64,000 nucleotides of DNA from Lactiplantibacillus daoliensis (lineage in GTDB: Bacteria; Bacillota; Bacilli; Lactobacillales; Lactobacillaceae), in assembly GCF_005405005.1 (NCBI RefSeq), contig NZ_BJDH01000004.1, forward strand, positions 124,001 through 188,000. The letters run 5' to 3'. This document shows positions 58,567 to 64,000 of this stretch, one piece after another. Numbering within the stretch: the stretch's first letter is position 1; each line of letters starts with the position of its first letter. A program made the translations under genes and the position numbers. Below the pieces are notes generated by a model that worked only from the letters and a program-made list of their open reading frames with translations, did not search any database and was not told the origin of the DNA.

Positions 58567-59322
58567 GTGCTTACAGAAGAACGTCAACAATACATTTTAA
58601 ATACGATCCGTTTCAAGGGCATTATTAAAATCAAGGACATTTGTTCTGAAACCAATTGTTCTGAATCCACGGCTCGCCGGGATCTCCAACAATTGGAAGA
58701 ACAGGGTGACTTATTGCGCGTCCATGGTGGCGCTAAATATATGAACTCGCTCCAAGAAGAACCGGCCATGAACGATAAAGTTTCACGCAATGTGGACGCA
58801 AAAGACCGTATTGCCCAGCAAGCAGTAGCTAATATTCAGGTTGATGATGTCATTTATTTGGACGCCGGAACTTCGACGCTCGCGATGATCCATCATTTAA
58901 ATCCTAGTTACAACTTGCGCGTCGTGACGAACGGGGTCGTTCATGCTTCCGCCTTAGCGGACATGGGCATCAAGACCTACTTGCTTGGTGGTAACCTCAA
59001 AGGCATCACCAAAGCTGTCATCGGCCCTGAAGCTGTCAAATCGTTACAAGAATACCGGTTCAATAAGGTCTTTCTCGGTATCAACGGCGTCCACCTGAAG
59101 TTTGGCTTGACGACCCCCGATCCCGACGAAGCGATCGTCAAAAAAACTGCAATCGCCCAGAGTGAAGAAGCCTTCATTCTGGTTGACAATACAAAGTTCG
59201 ACCATGTTTCCTTTGCACGCGTCGGTGATCTCGCTAGTGCGACGATTATTACCGACCAACTAATGCCAAAGTTAGCCGAACAGTACCAACCATTAACCAC
59301 TATCCAGGAGGTCAAACCATGA
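58567..59322 (+). CDS. fruR: Fructose operon repressor FruR (DeoR family)
   Basis: A DeoR-type repressor of the fru operon, with fructose 1-phosphate as likely effector by analogy with Lactococcus. The start is the GTG at 58567, with GGAGGG eight bases before it, giving 251 aa. The N-terminal HTH is IKIKDICSETNCSESTARRDLQQLEEQG and the C-terminal sugar-phosphate sensor has DAGTSTLAM and GINGVHLKFGLTTPDPDEA. Its stop overlaps the fruK start (ATGA). Confidence 0.95.
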   Translation: MLTEERQQYILNTIRFKGIIKIKDICSETNCSESTARRDLQQLEEQGDLLRVHGGAKYMNSLQEEPAMNDKVSRNVDAKDRIAQQAVANIQVDDVIYLDAGTSTLAMIHHLNPSYNLRVVTNGVVHASALADMGIKTYLLGGNLKGITKAVIGPEAVKSLQEYRFNKVFLGINGVHLKFGLTTPDPDEAIVKKTAIAQSEEAFILVDNTKFDHVSFARVGDLASATIITDQLMPKLAEQYQPLTTIQEVKP

Positions 59323-60236
59323 TTTACACCATTACTGTTAACCCGTCGATCGACTACGTGGTTCAACTACCACATATGACACTCGGCAGCGTTAACCGCC
59401 TTGCCCACACCGCCAAATTACCTGGTGGCAAAGGTATCAATGTTTCACAGATTTTAAATGATCTCGACCAGCCTAATCGGGCGCTTGGTTTCATTGGCGG
59501 CTTTACTGGCACCTTTATCAGTGAAGCTTTAAAAGCCAAAGGTCTTGACTGTCATTTTACAAAAATTGCCGACGACACGCGCATCAATGTTAAAATTCAT
59601 GCGGATGAAGAAACGGAATTGAATGGCGCTGGTCCCGATATCACGAGCCTTGAAATTGATCAATTTTATCAAGAATTGGCTCATTTGACAGCTGATGATG
59701 TGGTCGTCATGTCCGGGAGCTTAGCACCTAGCCTCCCCGATACGTTCTATTACGACATTATCCAAAAGGCCAAGGCTGCCGGTGCCAACTTCGTCATTGA
59801 TACGACCGGTGAAGCACTGAAAAAGACTTTGCCAAGCAATCCGTTGGTGGTCAAACCAAATAATCACGAACTCGCTGATTATTACCACACCACTTTCAAC
59901 AGTCAAGCAGACATTATCGCTGCTGGTCAACGGATGCTGGCAGAGGGTGCTCAACACGTCCTCATCTCAATGGCTGGAGATGGTGGCTTGCTCATCACGC
60001 CCGAACAAGTTTACTTCAGCCCCGCACCCAAAGGCCATGTCATCAACTCCGTTGGGGCCGGTGATTCAATGATTGGTGGTTTTGTTGGGACTTTTGCTAA
60101 GACTCACGATGCCGTAGAAGGTTTCCGTTATGGTTTAGCCTGTGGCTCCGCAACTGCCTTCTCTGAAGACATTGCCACCCGCGCCAAAATCGACGAGATC
60201 TTACCATTAATCAAGATTGAAACTGTTACTAAATAG
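59319..60236 (+). CDS. fruK: 1-phosphofructokinase
   Basis: FruK phosphorylates fructose 1-phosphate, the product of FruA, to fructose 1,6-bisphosphate. The 305-aa PfkB-family protein has TVNPSIDYVV at the start, LPGGKGINVSQIL, and the C-terminal signature NSVGAGDSMIGGFVGTF with the catalytic Asp. It overlaps fruR by four bases and is followed by fruA after 28 bases. Confidence 0.97.
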   Translation: MIYTITVNPSIDYVVQLPHMTLGSVNRLAHTAKLPGGKGINVSQILNDLDQPNRALGFIGGFTGTFISEALKAKGLDCHFTKIADDTRINVKIHADEETELNGAGPDITSLEIDQFYQELAHLTADDVVVMSGSLAPSLPDTFYYDIIQKAKAAGANFVIDTTGEALKKTLPSNPLVVKPNNHELADYYHTTFNSQADIIAAGQRMLAEGAQHVLISMAGDGGLLITPEQVYFSPAPKGHVINSVGAGDSMIGGFVGTFAKTHDAVEGFRYGLACGSATAFSEDIATRAKIDEILPLIKIETVTK

Positions 60237-60264
60237 TTGTTCCAGAAAGGACTGTTACACACAC

Positions 60265-62232
60265 ATGGATATCCGCGAACTATTATTAAAAGATGTCATG
60301 ATCATGGACATGCACGCCACGACCAAGGACGAAGCCATTGATGAGTTAGTTCATAAATATGCCGAACAAGGCATCATCAACGACGAAGCCCTCTATAAAA
60401 AGGACATCATCAAACGTGAAGCTGAATCAACTACTGGGATTGGCGATGGCATTGCAATGCCACATGCCAAAGACAAAGCCGTTCAACGCGCCACCGTTTT
60501 ATTTGCTAAAAGTGAAGCTGGTGTAGACTTTAACGCCTTAGACGGTCAGCCTGTCCACCTGTTCTTCATGATTGCTGCTCCTGAAGGTGCCAACAACACC
60601 CATTTGGCAGCCCTAGCTGCTCTCTCCAGCTTACTAATTGATCCAGAATTAGTTGGTAAACTTAAACAAGCAACCACACCTGAAGAAGTTCAACAACTTT
60701 TCGGTGATGCACAAGCAGCTAAAGAATTAAAAGAAGCTAAAGATGCTGCTGCGAAAGCTAGAAAAGAAGCAGCTGCCTCCTCAAGCGCAGCCACTGATGA
60801 ACAACGGCCTTACATCGTTGGGGTCACCGCTTGTCCTAATGGGATTGCCCATACCTACATGGCTGAAGCCGCATTGATCAAACAAGCTGAAGCCATGAAT
60901 GTTGACATTAAAATCGAAACTAACGGTTCTGAAGGGGTCAAGCATTTATTAACTGCCGATGAAATTGCCCGTGCCAAAGGGGTTGTCATTGCCGCTGATA
61001 AAAAAGTTAAGATGGCCCGCTTTGATGGCAAGCCACTCGTTAACCGCCCTGTTATCGATGGGATCAATAAATCTGAAGAACTCATCACTGAAGTTTTAGA
61101 TGGTAAAGCCCCTATTTATCACGATGCTGACGGTGGTACCAATGATAGTGGCGATGATGAAAGCAGTAACGGCGGTGTTTGGAGTGAAATCTACAAAGAC
61201 TTAATGAACGGGATTTCACATATGTTACCATTCGTTGTCGGTGGTGGGATTTTAATGGCCATCTCCTTCCTTATCGAGCAATTTGCCGGTGACAAGAGTT
61301 TAGCCTTTACTTTCTTCAACCAAGCCGGGAATATGGCCTTTGCCTTTATGGTTCCGGTCTTAGCTGGTTATATTGCCGAATCAATTGGTGATCAGCCTGC
61401 GTTGATGCCTGGGTTTGTCGGTGGTTTCATGGCCACTGTTTACACCGGTGCTTATGGTGGTGTGTATGTCGCTTCCCTTTCAGCACATGCCAAGAGTCCA
61501 GCTGGATTCTTAGGTGGGATTGCAGCTGGGTTCTTAGCCGGTTATGTGACCGTTTGGATGAAGAAGTGGACCAAGCACTTGCCACAATCACTCGAAGGTA
61601 TGAAACCAATGTTGATCTTCCCTATTGTTGGCTTATTGATTGTTGCCGCTTTGATGTTCTTCATTATCAACCCTATTTTCTCCGTTATTAACCAATTTAT
61701 CACTCACTTCTTGAACTCAATGGGTACTGGTAATGCCGTGATCTTAGGTCTTGTCCTTGGTGGCATGATGTCGATCGATATGGGTGGTCCTTTCAACAAG
61801 GCCGCTTACGTCTTCGCTACTGGGGCCTTTACGGCCACCCACGATGGGAACTTAATGGCCGCTGTTATGGCTGGTGGGATGGTACCACCATTGGCAACTG
61901 CCATCGCGACTGCCTTCTGGCCAAATAAGTTTACGGATGACGAACGTAAAGCCGGGATTTCAAACTGGGTCTTAGGGATTTCCTTCATCACTGAAGGTGC
62001 GATTCCATTTGCCACTGCTGATCCTTTACATGTCATTGGTTCAGGTGTAGTCGGTGCCGCCATTGCCGGTGGTTTAACTCAATTATGGCACGTCTCTGTT
62101 CCTGCTCCTCATGGTGGTTTATGGGTTGCGTTACTTGCAACTAACATCTGGGGTTACGTTGGCGCAACAGTCATCGGGGCTGTGATTGCCGGAGTCATGT
62201 TAGGTCTTTGGAAACCTGCTAAAAAAGCTTAA
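60265..62232 (+). CDS. fruA: PTS fructose transporter, EIIABC
   Basis: FruA imports fructose and phosphorylates it at C1. The start is the ATG at 60265, giving 655 aa. Order: EIIA (about 1-150, phospho-His in IAMPHAKDKAV), a charged Ala/Lys linker, EIIB (about 175-275, phospho-Cys in VGVTACPNGIAHTYMAEAA), and EIIC (about 305-650) with about ten membrane helices and MGGPFNKAAYVFA. AAAGGA lies about 13 bases before the ATG, slightly far. It ends the fruRKA operon. Confidence 0.97.
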   Translation: MDIRELLLKDVMIMDMHATTKDEAIDELVHKYAEQGIINDEALYKKDIIKREAESTTGIGDGIAMPHAKDKAVQRATVLFAKSEAGVDFNALDGQPVHLFFMIAAPEGANNTHLAALAALSSLLIDPELVGKLKQATTPEEVQQLFGDAQAAKELKEAKDAAAKARKEAAASSSAATDEQRPYIVGVTACPNGIAHTYMAEAALIKQAEAMNVDIKIETNGSEGVKHLLTADEIARAKGVVIAADKKVKMARFDGKPLVNRPVIDGINKSEELITEVLDGKAPIYHDADGGTNDSGDDESSNGGVWSEIYKDLMNGISHMLPFVVGGGILMAISFLIEQFAGDKSLAFTFFNQAGNMAFAFMVPVLAGYIAESIGDQPALMPGFVGGFMATVYTGAYGGVYVASLSAHAKSPAGFLGGIAAGFLAGYVTVWMKKWTKHLPQSLEGMKPMLIFPIVGLLIVAALMFFIINPIFSVINQFITHFLNSMGTGNAVILGLVLGGMMSIDMGGPFNKAAYVFATGAFTATHDGNLMAAVMAGGMVPPLATAIATAFWPNKFTDDERKAGISNWVLGISFITEGAIPFATADPLHVIGSGVVGAAIAGGLTQLWHVSVPAPHGGLWVALLATNIWGYVGATVIGAVIAGVMLGLWKPAKKA

Positions 62233-62240
62233 TCAAACAC

Positions 62241-62275
62241 AAAAAGTTCTGGCCGTTGATTGGTCAGAACTTTTT
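62241..62275 (+). terminator. Terminator of the fru operon
   Basis: An 11-bp stem AAAAAGTTCTG / CAGAACTTTTT extended by CC / GG, then TT. Confidence 0.85.
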
Positions 62276-62387
62276 TTACCCAATTTTCGATCAATAGCGG
62301 TCCAAGTTTGAACAAAAAACTATCCAACGCCGCAAAGATACGGGTATAATGAAAATATTAATTTATTCATTGAAACGAGACGATTTT

Positions 62388-63710
62388 TTGAAATTCCAAC
62401 TTCGGACACTGATGCTAACGATATTAGTTGGTAGTGCCCTCTTATTAACCGGGTGTCATCAAAACACCACTGAGAAGCTCCCACCGGTCAAAGGTCGTAA
62501 TCTGACGGCCATGGTGATCAGTGATGACCACGTGATTGCCCCCAGTCTCCACGATAACGGCTCAGCCTTCGACAGCTATGCCGGAAATGACGCCGGCGCA
62601 GATTTAAAATACAGTGCCACCATTTTTAAAGCGTTTATCGCTAAAGCCATTGCAACCAAGCCTGACGTTGTCATCGTCAGTGGTGATATTACTAATAATG
62701 GTGAAAAAGCGAGCCATGAATACGTGGCAAGACAGCTACAACGACTGACCCAACATCGGATTCACGTATATGTCATTCCTGGGAATCACGATTTAAACAA
62801 TCCCCTGACGCGTGGGTTTAAAGGCAAAAAGCAGCATGAGGTTGAGGCAATCGACGCAGCCCAGTTTAAACAAATTTACGCCAAAGCTGGCTATAATGAA
62901 GCCGTTGCCCACGACAGCAACTCCTTAAGCTATCTCGTCAAGCCCAGCAAAAAGACTTGGTTTTTAATGCTGAACTCCGCGATTTACAAGAGCAACTATC
63001 AACAAGGCAGCTCCACAGTCGGTGGCGGCTTACCAGACGGCACCTTGGATTGGGTTGCCAAAATTGGCCGAGAAGCTAAAAAACAACACGCCATCCTGAT
63101 TCCAGTCCTGCATCATAATACGATGAATCACACGATGATCAACCAAGGTTACACGATTGGTTACGCCGATCAAGTCCGCGATGTTTTTAGTAAAGCAAAC
63201 GTTAAATTAACACTCAGTGGTCACATTCATGCCCAGAGTATCAAACATAAAACCGTGAATGGCAAAGAACTAACTGATATTGCCAGTGGCGCATTAATTT
63301 TAGGCGAACATTACTACGGGACACTCACCCTTGATCAACAAACGGGAAAAGCCCAGTATCACGCCACATCATTAAATGTCAGCGCCTATATTCAGCAACA
63401 TCAAGGTGTTAAAGCTGCTAAAGCTTACCAAAAATATGACCACGATGTGCTATACGCCTCCGGTTACAACGCTGCCCTCAGTTCACTCTATGAGGACCGG
63501 GATGAAACGCAGTACTCGACTAAAAAGATGAAAACTCTCGCAACTGGTATGGGCGAGGCTAACATTGCGATGTTCCGCGGCACCCCTGTAAAACAAACTC
63601 CGGCCGTCCTCGCTTGGGAACAGTTACCAGATTCGGTTCGGCTGAAAGAATTTATTCTCAAAACTAAAAATTTACATGGCAATTTACAATGGTCTGGGGC
63701 TGTCCGTTAG
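62388..63710 (+). CDS. Lipoprotein metallophosphoesterase
   Basis: An exported calcineurin-like phosphoesterase. The likely start is the TTG at 62388, which gives a clean signal MKFQLRTLMLTILVGSALLL ending in the lipobox LTGC; an ATG at 62349 coincides with a TATAAT box. Mature protein about 420 aa. Metal motifs: ISDDHV, VIVSGDITNNGE, PGNHDLNN, VLHHNT and SGHIHAQS. The substrate is unknown; a phosphodiester or nucleotide outside the cell is likely. It is flanked by terminators on both sides. Confidence 0.9.
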   Translation: MKFQLRTLMLTILVGSALLLTGCHQNTTEKLPPVKGRNLTAMVISDDHVIAPSLHDNGSAFDSYAGNDAGADLKYSATIFKAFIAKAIATKPDVVIVSGDITNNGEKASHEYVARQLQRLTQHRIHVYVIPGNHDLNNPLTRGFKGKKQHEVEAIDAAQFKQIYAKAGYNEAVAHDSNSLSYLVKPSKKTWFLMLNSAIYKSNYQQGSSTVGGGLPDGTLDWVAKIGREAKKQHAILIPVLHHNTMNHTMINQGYTIGYADQVRDVFSKANVKLTLSGHIHAQSIKHKTVNGKELTDIASGALILGEHYYGTLTLDQQTGKAQYHATSLNVSAYIQQHQGVKAAKAYQKYDHDVLYASGYNAALSSLYEDRDETQYSTKKMKTLATGMGEANIAMFRGTPVKQTPAVLAWEQLPDSVRLKEFILKTKNLHGNLQWSGAVR

Positions 63711-63731
63711 TGACAACCATCAGCAGACGTC

Positions 63732-63776
63732 AAAAGCGCGGTTACGACTCACAATTTGAGTCATAACCGCGCTTTT
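63732..63776. terminator. Bidirectional terminator between the phosphoesterase gene and uvrC
   Basis: A 13-bp stem AAAAGCGCGGTTA / TAACCGCGCTTTT with an inner GACTCA / TGAGTC, and T runs on both strands. Confidence 0.9.
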
Positions 63777-63790
63777 TTGGTTCAAATTTT

Positions 63791-64000
63791 TTATGTGGCA
63801 CCTTTTTGATAATGTTTCGGCGTCACGCCACCACCAGCGAGTGAAAACTTAATGGTTTGCGCGACGGCTTTCGAAACACCCAATTTTTGAATTTCTTCAA
63901 TCGGTGCGCCGGCAATCTTTGGCATTGAGCCAAACTTTCGTAACAACTTATTGCGTGTTTTCGGCCCAACACCCGGAATTTCATCTAAGCGAGAACTCAA
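63791..64000 (-). CDS. uvrC: Excinuclease ABC subunit C, C-terminal end (partial)
   Basis: The frame is open at the window edge and ends with 69 residues. They form a tandem helix-hairpin-helix domain: SSRLDEIPGVGPKTRNKLLRKFGS and then PIEEIQKLGVSKAVAQTI. This is the DNA-binding C-terminus of UvrC in nucleotide excision repair. The rest lies beyond 64000. Confidence 0.93.
   Translation of the reverse strand: MSSRLDEIPGVGPKTRNKLLRKFGSMPKIAGAPIEEIQKLGVSKAVAQTIKFSLAGGGVTPKHYQKGAT

Overview
The window is a stretch of core chromosome from a low-to-mid GC Gram-positive lactic acid bacterium, most likely Lactiplantibacillus (the plantarum/pentosus/paraplantarum group). The reasons are: a dlt locus with dltE and dltX ahead of dltABCD, a D-lactate dehydrogenase, a pyruvate oxidase, acetolactate decarboxylase, HMG-CoA synthase (mevalonate route to isoprenoids), PolC as replicative polymerase, a CIRCE/HrcA heat-shock operon, and AGGAGG-type ribosome binding sites with frequent TTG and GTG starts. 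The species cannot be fixed from sequence reading alone. No integrase, transposase, phage module, CRISPR array or rRNA is present.

Layout. 1-3.9 kb: a small membrane protein, rRNA and ribosomal-protein methyltransferases (rsmE, prmA), a 3-methyladenine glycosylase and two orphan small genes. 3.9-5.7 kb: lepA. 5.8-11.9 kb: the teichoic acid D-alanylation operon, read on the minus strand as a new 55-aa ORF, dltE, dltX (49 aa), dltA, dltB, dltC, dltD. 12-16.9 kb: hrcA-grpE-dnaK-dnaJ with two CIRCE operators. 17-25.2 kb: alsD, ribF, truB, then rbfA, infB, ylxQ, rnpM, nusA, rimP. 25.3-37.9 kb: polC, then uppS-cdsA-rseP-proS, pyrH-frr, and rpsB-tsf. Most of this half is on the minus strand and serves translation, DNA replication and envelope precursor synthesis.

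38-47.2 kb is a mixed region of short units on both strands: a HAD phosphatase, ldhD, a GIY-YIG protein, a tRNA-modifying methyltransferase, plsC, yneF, a DUF896 protein, lexA with an SOS box, an AlkD-type glycosylase, mvaS, and several orphans including an Asp-rich lipoprotein. 47.3-51.2 kb: a degenerate stand-alone EIIA-Glc-like protein, tRNA-Ser(CGA), an orphan, pyruvate oxidase and a two-cysteine Rrf2 regulator. 51.3-58.1 kb: apt, recJ, a LapA-domain protein, an SDR enzyme, rnz, a small orphan and obg. 58.2-62.3 kb: the fructose operon fruR-fruK-fruA with a 10-bp phased repeat array at its promoter. The window ends with a lipoprotein phosphoesterase and the 3' end of uvrC.

The most interesting items for follow-up are the unlisted 55-aa gene with a perfect Shine-Dalgarno at the head of the dlt operon, the pseudo-EIIA-Glc protein that lacks the phosphorylatable histidine, the pox/Rrf2 pair with inverted repeats at both promoters, and the phased repeat array before fruR. 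No clearly new multi-gene system is visible; the region is mainly housekeeping.
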